Shown here piece by piece: positions 10,035 through 17,513 of a DNA stretch of 64,000 nucleotides. The DNA comes from Comamonadaceae bacterium OS-1. GTDB lineage: Bacteria; Pseudomonadota; Gammaproteobacteria; Burkholderiales; Burkholderiaceae_C. The position numbers and the translations under genes were made by a program. The stretch lies in assembly GCA_027923965.1 (NCBI GenBank), contig AP026969.1, forward strand, positions 248,001 through 312,000, in the 5' to 3' direction. The stretch's first letter is position 1. Each line of letters starts with the position of its first letter. Under the pieces are notes generated by a model, which made no database searches, was not told where the DNA came from, and saw nothing but the letters and a program-made list of their open reading frames with translations.

Positions 10035-10268
10035 TTATGCTTGGCCACGTGCGCGCAAATCGGCGAGCACAGAGTCGATACCGTTTTTGTCGATCAAACG
10101 CAGACCGGCGTTGGAGATGCGCAAGCGGATCCAACGGTTTTCTGTTTCGACCCAGAAGCGGCGGTATTGCAGGTTCGGCAGGAACCGACGTTTGGTTTTG
10201 TTGTTGGCGTGGGAGACATTGTTCCCCGTCATCGGGCCTTTGCCCGTTACTTCGCATACGCGTGCCAT
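10035..10268 (-). CDS. rpmB: Large ribosomal subunit protein bL28
   Basis: 77 aa, with [20 protein letters not shown] at the N-terminus and [10 protein letters not shown], as in proteobacterial bL28. First gene of rpmB-rpmG. Confidence 0.97.
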   Translation of the reverse strand: MARVCEVTGKGPMTGNNVSHANNKTKRRFLPNLQYRRFWVETENRWIRLRISNAGLRLIDKNGIDSVLADLRARGQA

Positions 10269-10424
10269 GAGGACACTCCAATCAGAGCCGGGGCGGCAAG
10301 ACAAGCCATCCCAGCCAATTAACGGCAGAAGCCGCACCTCGCCATCCATGAAGGTGGCGGTAAAAGTAATTTACCAAGCCTTGTTTGCTCTTGGAAGAGC
10401 CCACAAAATTCAGTAAAGCCTATG

Positions 10425-10430
10425 ATTATA
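10425..10430 (-). promoter_or_regulatory. -10 box upstream of rpmB
   Basis: A perfect TATAAT on the minus strand about 157 nt upstream of the rpmB start; the -35 region is weak. Confidence 0.4.
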
Positions 10431-10472
10431 GCCTTGTCAGAGAAAAGCTCGCTTGGCTTGCTTGCAGGCATG

Positions 10473-10506
10473 AAAAAGCCCGCTGCTTTTGACGGCAGCG
10501 GGCTTC
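10473..10506 (-). terminator. Native terminator of the tRNA-Thr locus
   Basis: A 10-bp perfect stem (AGCCCGCTGC/GCAGCGGGCT) with an 8-nt loop and a T run on the minus strand. It sits just beyond the 3' end of the tRNA fragment at 10515, so it belonged to the original tRNA gene. Confidence 0.8.
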
Positions 10507-10514
10507 TCAATATG

Positions 10515-10563
10515 TGGTGCCGGAGAGATGAATCGAACACCCGACCTTCTCATTACGAATGAG
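10515..10563 (-). other. tRNA-Thr 3'-half fragment, left attachment site
   Basis: 49 nt identical to the 3' part of the complete tRNA at 15133-15181 (including CCA), ending in the 14-nt core TCATTACGAATGAG (10550-10563). After the core the sequence departs from the tRNA. It marks the left junction of element 1 with the chromosome. Confidence 0.9.
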
Positions 10564-11031
10564 TTCCTAAGGTGAGGTAGCGATAGTCAGCGACATTCCA
10601 TGATAAACGGAATCAACAACTTACGTCGATCTTTGCGATTCATGCTGTCGCAAATTATCGCAAACAGTTGCTGTCGCTGTGCCATGAGTGTGCCACGGCA
10701 GCGCTGTCGGATCAACTGGCAAGTGGTGGGTGTGCCAGCGATCTAGATTTGACCTGTGACCGAACCGGACGCGTTATGAATAAGATAAGGAAGTGTTGAC
10801 GTAACGAAATGTGCTGTCTAGAGATAGAAGAAGACTGTACGCCAGCTATAGTACCGCTCGCCTTCAGACCTTTCGGTCCGAAGGTGGTCACAACACACAA
10901 CCGCATACTGGGCAAAAAAGCCCGCGATGTGATGCCAAATCCCCCAACTTAAACTTTCGAGAAAAAGCTTAAGGTGGAGGACGCGGGTTTGCTCGTAAAT
11001 TACCGCTATCTTACATTTTTCTGGGAAGTGG
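10564..11031. other. Non-coding left end of element 1
   Basis: No convincing gene. It holds TGTGCC repeats at 10678-10683, 10689-10694 and 10731-10736, proposed integrase arm sites. The rest shows nothing I recognise. Confidence 0.5.
10678..10694. repeat. Paired TGTGCC repeats, possible integrase arm site (left)
   Basis: Two TGTGCC hexamers spaced 11 bp start to start, 115 bp from the attachment core. The same pair occurs near the other two cores (15050 and 44917). Confidence 0.45.
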
Positions 11032-11946
11032 ATGACTTCTTTTATTGCATGGGTTGGCGTCGATCAGAGGGGGCCATCATCTTTATATTTTGCAAGTGAC
11101 AGCCGTGTTACCTGGGACAAGAAGAATCCTTGGGATGCCTGCAAAAAAGTCTTTGCTTGCAATAGCCAGCCTGAAGTCTTCGGATTTGTGGACTATCCGC
11201 TCCTACCGATGAATGCACTCACAAAGGCAGTGGCAGCGATTGACGCTGGTTTACGCCCCAAGCAAGCAGAATTATCCGCTGAGGGTCGGTGTGACTGGCT
11301 CTGGGAGCAGATAAAGTGGGAGGCCACAAAACATCCCAAAAATGAGCTTAAATCGTTCAATATTTTTTATGGCCTGAGAACTGGGAGCAAACATCCGATA
11401 AAGTTAGCAACCTCGGGCGAGGAGCAAGACGCTGACTTGGCAAGGTTCCATTTATTCGTTCTGTCATGGGACCATAAGGAGGAAGTTTGGTATGAGCGAA
11501 CCATCCAGGTGCCTTCAAAAGTATCCTCTGTATTGCACATCGACGGATCAGGCTTCGCGTCTATCAAAGACTGGACTGCTCGTTGGCACGAATCAGAGCA
11601 AAAAGACACGAGTCGGGTCGTTTTTTCTGCCTTTTGTGACTCGCTTGCATCGAATTCAGATGAGTCAAGCGGGGGAGCGCCACAGCTAGTGGGGACCTAC
11701 TGGGACAAAAATGCTCAAACTTTTGGGGTTCACACTCAAGCGCATGGGGCGACTTTCCAAGGGAGTCCATATAAAGGCTATGAGATGGGCGGTGTATCTT
11801 GGCGGAATTCACTTTTTGAGAGAGTAAATCCCTTGGGTACGTTATTGCCAAAGGCCCAACGCCATAGCCGTCCTAAATTAGGGAACCCGTCTATCGACCG
11901 CTTAGATGCTTCGCGGTTAGTCAAACTCGCTCACAAAGGACCGTAA
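11032..11946 (+). CDS. Proteasome-fold Ntn-hydrolase homologue
   Basis: 304 aa, ATG start. After Met removal Thr2 would be the N-terminal nucleophile (TSFIAWVG). ASDSRVT resembles the proteasome beta-subunit AADSRVT motif. D23 and K39 are 16 residues apart, as are proteasomal D17 and K33. G-S173-G and D210-x-x-S213-G-G match S129 and D166/S169, with the same spacings of 37 and 3. About 38 extra residues lie between K39 and S173, and about 80 follow the core. It is not HslV, and no ATPase partner is nearby. The next gene overlaps by 1 nt. Proteolytic activity is an inference from motif spacing only. Confidence 0.7.
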   Translation: MTSFIAWVGVDQRGPSSLYFASDSRVTWDKKNPWDACKKVFACNSQPEVFGFVDYPLLPMNALTKAVAAIDAGLRPKQAELSAEGRCDWLWEQIKWEATKHPKNELKSFNIFYGLRTGSKHPIKLATSGEEQDADLARFHLFVLSWDHKEEVWYERTIQVPSKVSSVLHIDGSGFASIKDWTARWHESEQKDTSRVVFSAFCDSLASNSDESSGGAPQLVGTYWDKNAQTFGVHTQAHGATFQGSPYKGYEMGGVSWRNSLFERVNPLGTLLPKAQRHSRPKLGNPSIDRLDASRLVKLAHKGP

Positions 11947-12329
11947 TGGCAAAGACTCTCGCCCAGATTCAGCAACAAATTCAGCAACTGCAAGACCAAG
12001 CCAGCGCTTTAAAGAAAAGAGAAGCGTCCGGAGTGATAGCCAAGATCAAGGTTGCAATCGAGGCGTACGGCCTAACGCCTGAAGATTTGTTTAGTGTGGT
12101 CCCAGCGGTAAAGGCGAAAAGAGCATCTAAAACAAGGAAGGTGTTGATAGCGGCACCAGACGTGAAAGTGGGGCGGAAGAAGGCACCTGCGAAGAAAAAA
12201 ACACCATCACCGCGGAAGTTCACGGATGGAACCAACTCTTGGAGCGGTCATGGAAAGCGTCCACAGTGGTTCAAAGATGCCCTCGAAGCAGGTAAGACGA
12301 TGCAAGACCTTGTAGTGCGTTTAAGCTGA
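11946..12329 (+). CDS. H-NS family DNA-binding protein
   Basis: 127 aa. The N-terminus is a short coiled coil (QIQQQIQQLQDQASAL), the middle is basic and Ala/Lys/Pro-rich (residues about 75-97), and the C-terminus carries the H-NS/Bv3F DNA-binding motif (TDGTNSWSGHGKRPQWFKDAL). Such nucleoid proteins silence horizontally acquired AT-rich DNA. It overlaps the Ntn-hydrolase stop by one base, so it is co-translated and may control this element. Confidence 0.85.
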   Translation: MAKTLAQIQQQIQQLQDQASALKKREASGVIAKIKVAIEAYGLTPEDLFSVVPAVKAKRASKTRKVLIAAPDVKVGRKKAPAKKKTPSPRKFTDGTNSWSGHGKRPQWFKDALEAGKTMQDLVVRLS

Positions 12330-12436
12330 TTCAGATGCAAGCTCGGGCAGATACCCTTGGATCACGAGACGATGCGCAGCCTTCAACCTTGAGCTGCATA
12401 TGGCGGACTTCTCCCCGCGGACCTTCGGCAATTGAC

Positions 12437-12772
12437 ATGTTTCAAGCGCTGATTGCTGAAGTTGAAAGGCCCTTGCAATGCATTCAATGCCTTTGGGTGA
12501 AGGAGCCACTGGGGTACGGAATTGAGGTGACAGCATTTTTTGACGGTGAAGGTAGGTATTCAGCCGTCTTGCTCGGAGGTGTCCATGGGGACGGTGAGCG
12601 GCGTGTCCTAGGAGGATGCTGCCCGCCGTTCCTGCTTGTTTCCGCGGCGGAAACGATCGGCGAGGAAATTGCCCTCCGGTTTTCAGCCGAGTTTTATTTC
12701 CCTTGGCGTGGACAGCCGAACGACCAATTCCCCTCGTGGCTGGACGTGCCGACTTGCGAGAGGCTTGGTTAA
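12437..12772 (+). CDS. Small protein of unknown function
   Basis: 111 aa if it starts at ATG 12437; the same frame is open from 12335. I recognise no family. It has an FFDGEGRYSAVLLGG segment and a CCPPFLL segment. It lies between the H-NS gene and the papain-like gene, on the same strand. Confidence 0.45.
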   Translation: MFQALIAEVERPLQCIQCLWVKEPLGYGIEVTAFFDGEGRYSAVLLGGVHGDGERRVLGGCCPPFLLVSAAETIGEEIALRFSAEFYFPWRGQPNDQFPSWLDVPTCERLG

Positions 12773-12843
12773 AACGGCCGCAACATCTCCCCGCCACCAC
12801 GCGTCCTCCTTGTGCTGCGAACATATCGACTAAGCTGAAATCC

Positions 12844-13518
12844 ATGCGCATTCAAACAATCTCATCACTGTCCCTGACCGAACACTGGGATGGGGTTAAA
12901 ACTCATACTGTTGCGAAACGACAAGGCCACCTCGATGGCGCCTGCGGACCTTATGCGTTGATGAACGCTCTCATGCTGTCGGGAGTCCTTACTGAAAAGC
13001 AAGTAAGCAAACTATGGGATGCGCCTGCCGATGGACGCACAGTACTTGGAAGGTGGAGTCGTTCCACCGAAGCGTTGATCCCCAACGGCACCGAAATAGA
13101 GAATTTGATGGAGTTGCTAAGAGGTGTTCAGCAGCAGGTCAAGAGAATTCCTGCGTTGGAAGTCGCGCAGATTGAACTTTCTGGCCGTAAAGAAGGAAAA
13201 CTGCTGGGCGGTCTTTGCGCTATTCAAGAGTGGATTGATCTGCACGATCAGCCCGTGCTAGCGACTCTTGGCTGGGACAAATACAGCGCCCATTGGGTAG
13301 TGGTTGTCGGCAGTCAGTACCATGAGCGAAATGGTAAGTACGGATTGTCCAACTTGCTGGCTGTTGATTCTGAAGAAGAATCCTCGTGCACTCAGGCTTG
13401 GAACGCAGTCTTAGGCCTTGGGGATATCGGCGCGAAGCGACTGCGTTACACATCACCCTCGCGGCATGAGTCGACTCCTTGTGATCTTCTCAGTGCGTTC
13501 GGGATTTTGACGGTATAA
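12844..13518 (+). CDS. Papain-like putative cysteine peptidase
   Basis: 224 aa with ATG at 12844. LDGACGPYALMNAL (Cys34) looks like a C39/papain-type nucleophile motif, SAHWVVVVG (His150) like the catalytic histidine, and LLAVDSEEE (Asp175) like the third residue, in the normal Cys-His-Asp order. No transmembrane or ABC part is attached. It is the fourth rightward gene after the Ntn-hydrolase homologue, so two different potential proteases share one short cassette. The substrate and the family name remain unknown to me. Confidence 0.6.
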   Translation: MRIQTISSLSLTEHWDGVKTHTVAKRQGHLDGACGPYALMNALMLSGVLTEKQVSKLWDAPADGRTVLGRWSRSTEALIPNGTEIENLMELLRGVQQQVKRIPALEVAQIELSGRKEGKLLGGLCAIQEWIDLHDQPVLATLGWDKYSAHWVVVVGSQYHERNGKYGLSNLLAVDSEEESSCTQAWNAVLGLGDIGAKRLRYTSPSRHESTPCDLLSAFGILTV

Positions 13519-13592
13519 ATTCTGTAATTTCTTGACCTACGAGTTGGAGCGCAATGGGTCCTGTTTGACTGAGTCGTCGCCGAGAGCTAGTG

Positions 13593-14768
13593 CTATTTCG
13601 ACAGGCTATTCCAGTCTTTAGCTAACCCGTAAATATCCGGCATCCAGTTCTCCGCATTACTGAACACGACCACCATACGGTCAGAGTTGTTGTCCCAGCC
13701 GATGCGTTGACCTCCCCAGCCCACAGCCCACGATGTATTCGGGGCCATCGTACTGTCCGTCCAAGTTAAATAGCCGTAGCCGTCAAACAAGGTGCCTGCC
13801 TTGCGAGCGGCGCGGTTGGCATCGTTGGCGATCTGGGTGGTCGCAGATGCCCTGACAAATTCACCGAAACATCCGGTCTCCTTGGACGACTGCTTGACCC
13901 ATAAGGCAAACCGCATCCAGTCCTCCATATGCATGCGGAAACCGCTATCTGCCAAGCCATTTTTCGCACGATCTTGTTGGTAGATACCGGGCAATGCCAC
14001 CCCCATCGGATCCAGCACTTTTGCCTGCATCCATTGGTCGGCGGTGATGCCCGTCGCACGACTCACCATGATTCCAAGCACAAAGGGATCGGTTTGCTTG
14101 TATGAAAAATGCTCTCCTGGCTTGTATTCAGAAAACACACCTCTGGCCGCTTTGGCAACCCGGTCGTCGGATACCAAGTCCACCAAATTCAATTCGCCGG
14201 TCTTCCATGCCTGAAACTGCGCAGGTGTCCATACCGAACTGTCCGCGTTTGGCTCTGCGCCACCGGATGCCATACGCAGCAAATCTCGCACCGTCGCTTT
14301 GCCCAAGGCCTTGCCGTTTAATTCGGGCATCAGCTCGCTGGCCGCTGTTTCCATTTTGAGCTTGCCATCGCACAGGGCTTGCCCCACCGCCATCGCAGTC
14401 ACAGTCTTGCCCATGGAGAAACCGCTGAGGTACGAGTCATCGTCCGCCGGTGCTTTGTATTCCTGGTACAGCACCTTGGCGCCATCCATCAAAGCAATGG
14501 CTTTCGCGGGCCGGTTTGCGAACAAGGTGCGGGCGCGCTCGATAACTGCCTGCTCTTGAGCCGTGGGCGTTGCCTTTTGCAACTGAACCGGATGCAGGCT
14601 GGGTTGGATGTCATACCACCATCGCGAACCTTTCCGTGCGAGGAGCCAGTCATCCGGCGTGCTCGCCGCACCGCCGTCTTTGAGCATGTTCTGGGCATGC
14701 AGTGGTGGGCATAGAACAAGTGTCGAAATGGCGATATGGACCGCTGCGGCAAGGGTGCGTATTTTCAT
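13593..14768 (-). CDS. Secreted class-C beta-lactamase-like serine hydrolase
   Basis: 391 aa with a signal peptide (hydrophobic residues 5-25, cleavage near HAQ). The SxxK motif is FSMGK, and the Tyr motif appears as SYKQ rather than YxN. The KTG box is replaced by WGGQR. This is the broad beta-lactamase/penicillin-binding family (PF00144), which also includes esterases. It is convergent with the papain-like gene and stands alone. Confidence 0.85.
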   Translation of the reverse strand: MKIRTLAAAVHIAISTLVLCPPLHAQNMLKDGGAASTPDDWLLARKGSRWWYDIQPSLHPVQLQKATPTAQEQAVIERARTLFANRPAKAIALMDGAKVLYQEYKAPADDDSYLSGFSMGKTVTAMAVGQALCDGKLKMETAASELMPELNGKALGKATVRDLLRMASGGAEPNADSSVWTPAQFQAWKTGELNLVDLVSDDRVAKAARGVFSEYKPGEHFSYKQTDPFVLGIMVSRATGITADQWMQAKVLDPMGVALPGIYQQDRAKNGLADSGFRMHMEDWMRFALWVKQSSKETGCFGEFVRASATTQIANDANRAARKAGTLFDGYGYLTWTDSTMAPNTSWAVGWGGQRIGWDNNSDRMVVVFSNAENWMPDIYGLAKDWNSLSK

Positions 14769-15049
14769 TCTTGGTTATTCAGGCTCAAACAGCAGCTTGG
14801 CTAACCACCAAGCAAATGGCTGTCCGATGTACAGGTTGTCGTTCTTAGATGCATTTTGACGGACAAGTCAGGCGGATTTCAGCTATTCGAGATTTCTCAA
14901 GAACCCTATAGCGTCGGGTGAGCAATCGGTTTGGACTACTGTAGTGGGAAAGGCTGATCCCGCAGATATGCGAGGTCTGAACACGGCAAGTCGCTATGGA
15001 GTCGCGCCGCCGAATGAGCCTGGTCGGCGTGGCAGTCGATTGAATCTAC

Positions 15050-15064
15050 TGTGCCAAGTGTGCC
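15050..15064. repeat. Paired TGTGCC repeats, possible integrase arm site (middle)
   Basis: Two TGTGCC hexamers spaced 9 bp start to start, 104 bp left of the core in the complete tRNA. Same orientation as the pairs at 10678 and 44917. Confidence 0.4.
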
Positions 15065-15081
15065 GCCACAAGCCAGAAAGC

Positions 15082-15104
15082 AAAAAAGCCGCACTAGGCG
15101 ACTT
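15082..15104 (-). terminator. Terminator downstream of the complete tRNA-Thr
   Basis: On the minus strand, stem AAGTCGC/GCGGCTT with loop CTAGT, followed by T6. It is unlike the native terminator at 10473, so it was brought by element 1. Confidence 0.75.
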
Positions 15105-15132
15105 CTTTAACTTGTTGATTTCATTGGTTTTT

Positions 15133-15208
15133 TGGTGCCGGAGAGATGAATCGAACACCCGACCTTCTCATTACGAATGAGCTGCTCTACCGACTGAGCT
15201 ACACCGGC
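15133..15208 (-). tRNA. tRNA-Thr (anticodon CGT)
   Basis: 76 nt cloverleaf with encoded CCA: acceptor GCCGGTG/CTCCGGC (one T-T mismatch at pair 6), D-arm GCTC/GAGC, anticodon loop TTCGTAA, T-loop TTCGATT. It resembles the thrW-type tRNA used as an integration site in other bacteria. It is the only complete copy of three in the window; the attachment core (15168-15181) covers the anticodon arm. The 3' half is identical to 10515-10563 and the 5' half to 45006-45046. Confidence 0.95.
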
Positions 15209-15540
15209 GACACATACCAAGCTGAAACCAGCATAGCTTTAGATTATAAGCAGAAATTTGGTATCTGCGGAAGGCATCGCAGATTCAATCACAAACGGCC
15301 TTCGGTGCTGTCCGCCGAAGTTATTTAGTTGACCGCCGCTAGTTGGTAGGCGCTTACACTCAAAACTGTCACGGCAACACACCTCTTCGATGCTAGCTTG
15401 CCGCTGACCAGCGCGCAGGGCAATCAGCCCGTCGCCGCAAAGCCCACACCCCTTGATTCGTGAATCCCTGAGCTCACCGGCAACTCAGGCTGGCTTTGCC
15501 CTGCGCGTTGATTTCAACCCTCTACTCAAGGAATCATTCC
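15209..15540. other. Left end of element 2, mostly non-coding
   Basis: Apart from the tRNA promoter I see no gene or TGTGCC pair. An AAGGAA ribosome site near its end serves the next gene. Confidence 0.4.
15243..15248 (-). promoter_or_regulatory. -10 box of the complete tRNA-Thr
   Basis: TATAAT on the minus strand, 34 nt upstream of the mature 5' end. This sequence belongs to element 2, so the element supplies its own tRNA promoter. Confidence 0.5.
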
Positions 15541-16056
15541 ATGGCTACCACCAACACCCAACAAGCGCCCACCGCACCCGGTGCCGTATTTCAACCTGCG
15601 TTCAAGCGCGTATCCCAAGGCGAAGACCGGCACGCCGACATTTACGCCGTGATTGCCACCCTGGTCGGCAACGGCAAGACCGTTGACGACATGCGCAAAC
15701 AGGCTGAAACGTTCGGCGTTCCCAAGACAGGTCCGTTCCACGCATACCTAGACGGTGATCTGATCGCCAAGCTGTTAGCAGCATATGGCCTGGTTGGCAC
15801 GGTGTGGAAGGAAGCAGCCGAGTTCAAGGACTTATCCGAGGTTGCCATCACCATGGTGGACTACGACGCCGACTGGGAAGTGGGCCGCTGTGTTGTCGTG
15901 CACCGTCAGAAGGGCGGCGATGGCAAGACCGTCCAATATGTGATTGACCCTTACATGCACGCAGATGCCAAGCTGCATATCCGTACCGATCTGAAGGGGC
16001 TGGAGCCCAGTTGGTACATCGGTGTCACTGCAATGAACAAACCCGCTGCGAAGTAA
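15541..16056 (+). CDS. Unknown accessory protein
   Basis: 171 aa, ATG after a moderate AAGGAA site. No family recognised. The layout (DIYAVIATLVGNGKT, then VVDYD-like VDYDADWEVGRCVVVHR and VQYVIDPYM) loosely resembles a C39-like fold with His and Asp but no cysteine at the nucleophile place; this is speculation. It is the first gene inside element 2. Confidence 0.55.
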   Translation: MATTNTQQAPTAPGAVFQPAFKRVSQGEDRHADIYAVIATLVGNGKTVDDMRKQAETFGVPKTGPFHAYLDGDLIAKLLAAYGLVGTVWKEAAEFKDLSEVAITMVDYDADWEVGRCVVVHRQKGGDGKTVQYVIDPYMHADAKLHIRTDLKGLEPSWYIGVTAMNKPAAK

Positions 16057-16130
16057 GCCGGGTTGCAACGTAGGCGAAACGTGTAGCGGCCTGCCGCAAG
16101 GCCGCTACTGAAGGGGTTACGGCGGCTGAC

Positions 16131-16535
16131 ATGCTGGGTTCCCCTGCAGGAGCCACCGCAGGCACCGGAGCCATACCACAGGGTGTCCTGTATCCCAACC
16201 GCAAACAGTTCCTGGAGGCTGCACGCTCCGGCCAGTTGGCGGGGTTCTATCGGGCTACTGCCGAAGACAGCAAGAAGGTGGTTTTGTCGATGCAGCGCAT
16301 CTTGATGACCAAGTACAAGGTGCCGCCCATCAGCCAGAACTGCTACGAAAACGGGTTCTTCGCCAGCAACGTATCGGGCCTGCTCGGTGATCTCACAGCG
16401 GTGCAGGTACCTACCTTGAGTGACCAGCCGCCCGAGTTCACCAACACCAGCTTCAACCGGGACAGCTTGACCAACTCCATCAATGCGCGGCTGAAGCCTT
16501 CCGCCACGCAATCACTGCCTTCATCGCTACCGTAA
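16131..16535 (+). CDS. Unknown accessory protein, possibly truncated
   Basis: 134 aa from ATG 16131, with no ribosome site seen. The residues EAARSGQLAGFYRATAED and NCYENGFFASN look like genuine coding sequence, but no family is recognised. The stop codon lies inside the first unit of an octamer tandem repeat, so the end of the protein would change if the repeat shifted phase. The N-terminus may be lost. Confidence 0.4.
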   Translation: MLGSPAGATAGTGAIPQGVLYPNRKQFLEAARSGQLAGFYRATAEDSKKVVLSMQRILMTKYKVPPISQNCYENGFFASNVSGLLGDLTAVQVPTLSDQPPEFTNTSFNRDSLTNSINARLKPSATQSLPSSLP

Positions 16536-16569
16536 TACCGTAATACCGTAATACCGTAATACCGTAATA
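16530..16569 (+). repeat. Tandem repeat (CCGTAATA)x5
   Basis: Five perfect head-to-tail copies of an 8-bp unit. It is not a multiple of three, so slippage would shift frame. It overlaps the end of the gene at 16131 and lies about 200 bp upstream of the toxin-antitoxin pair. Confidence 0.9.
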
Positions 16570-16767
16570 CGCACGTTATGCCGTACACCTGCTTGAGTTA
16601 GTAGGCCATTGCCTAGTCATGTTCAGGTCAAGTGGTTGTTCAAGATTGCATCGTGTGGTCTTTGGCCCCTGTTTTGCATTGCTGCACAGCATTGGGTGGT
16701 TTAGTGTCAATAACTTCACGCATAATGTGCAGTACTCTGTACGCTTTTCAACTAACCGGAGACTGTC

Positions 16768-17070
16768 ATGGCGTTCACTGCAGGCGATGTGGTTCCCCTC
16801 ACTCTGGCACGAGCCACCCTTTCTGACTTGGTTGAGCAGGTCAAGGCCGGTGCTGAAAAGATCATCACTAAGAATGGCGAGAGCTACGTCGCCATCATCG
16901 ACTCCCAGCGGCTGGACTATTACCACCAGTTGGAGCGCGAACGCATTCACCTACTGCTGATTGACGATGCGGGTAAGGGCGTGGACGACATTGCCGCTGG
17001 CAAGGTGAAAGATGCGCACAACACCCTGACCGCATTGAAGCGCCGCCGCGCCGCCAAGGCTCAAGACTGA
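16768..17070 (+). CDS. Phd/YefM-type antitoxin
   Basis: 100 aa. The N-terminal half (LARATLSDLVEQVKAG, EKIITKNGESYVAIID) has the Phd/YefM DNA-binding fold; the C-terminus is charged and would wrap the toxin. It is followed by the toxin gene after 14 nt. A GTAC-N3-GTAC motif near 16733-16743, just upstream, may be its operator, since such antitoxins usually repress their own promoter. Confidence 0.85.
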   Translation: MAFTAGDVVPLTLARATLSDLVEQVKAGAEKIITKNGESYVAIIDSQRLDYYHQLERERIHLLLIDDAGKGVDDIAAGKVKDAHNTLTALKRRRAAKAQD

Positions 17071-17084
17071 GCGACCTTCGGACC

Positions 17085-17477
17085 GTGGCAAATAAACACA
17101 TTGTTAAGCTCACCGCGAATTTCGAGCGCAATCTCGAAGAGGCAGAAGCATTCTTACTTAAGGCCAATGCGCCGCAGGCATTTGAGTCGCTGCTGGACGA
17201 ACTCATCGACACCGTCATTCCGAACCTTGAACGCTTCCCCGGCATGGGCCGGATGTTCTTTGAACACCCTACCCGTTCGGTAGAGGCTAGCAACGGTATC
17301 GACGGGTTGAAACGCAAGCTCAAGGCTATCGCCAAGGATGGCGAGATACGTGAATACGTGATGTCGCACTACCTGCTGCTATACGCACGTTTCGACGCCA
17401 CCATTTACCTGCTGTCGATCCGGCACCACCGGCAGCTCTCATTTGATTTTCAGTCGCTGTGGCCTGCGTCCCCTTGA
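17085..17477 (+). CDS. RelE/ParE-superfamily toxin
   Basis: 130 aa, GTG start, second gene of the pair. The core has the RelE/ParE pattern: an N-terminal helix pair, then EIREYVMSHYLLLYARFD and IYLLSIRHHRQLSFD, where ParE/RelE proteins end with the R-x-x-R/H motif. It is somewhat longer than the usual 90-100 aa. RelE members cleave ribosome-bound mRNA and ParE members inhibit gyrase; I cannot say which applies. It directly precedes the restriction operon. Confidence 0.8.
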   Translation: MANKHIVKLTANFERNLEEAEAFLLKANAPQAFESLLDELIDTVIPNLERFPGMGRMFFEHPTRSVEASNGIDGLKRKLKAIAKDGEIREYVMSHYLLLYARFDATIYLLSIRHHRQLSFDFQSLWPASP

Positions 17478-17513
17478 TGGGCCCGCACAGCACTACCAGT
17501 ACCCAAAGGATTC

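Larger units (their letters stand above)
14769..15132. other. Right end of element 1, non-coding
   Basis: No convincing gene. It contains the TGTGCC pair at 15050-15064 and a minus-strand terminator at 15082-15104 that serves the restored tRNA. Confidence 0.5.

Noticed and set aside
14944..15180. Short frame ending in the tRNA-Thr gene
   Set aside because: It runs into the structured tRNA sequence and has no family resemblance.
16343..16588. Minus-strand frame with a YYG-rich repeat over the octamers
   Set aside because: It comes from the tandem octamers read antisense and lacks a ribosome site.
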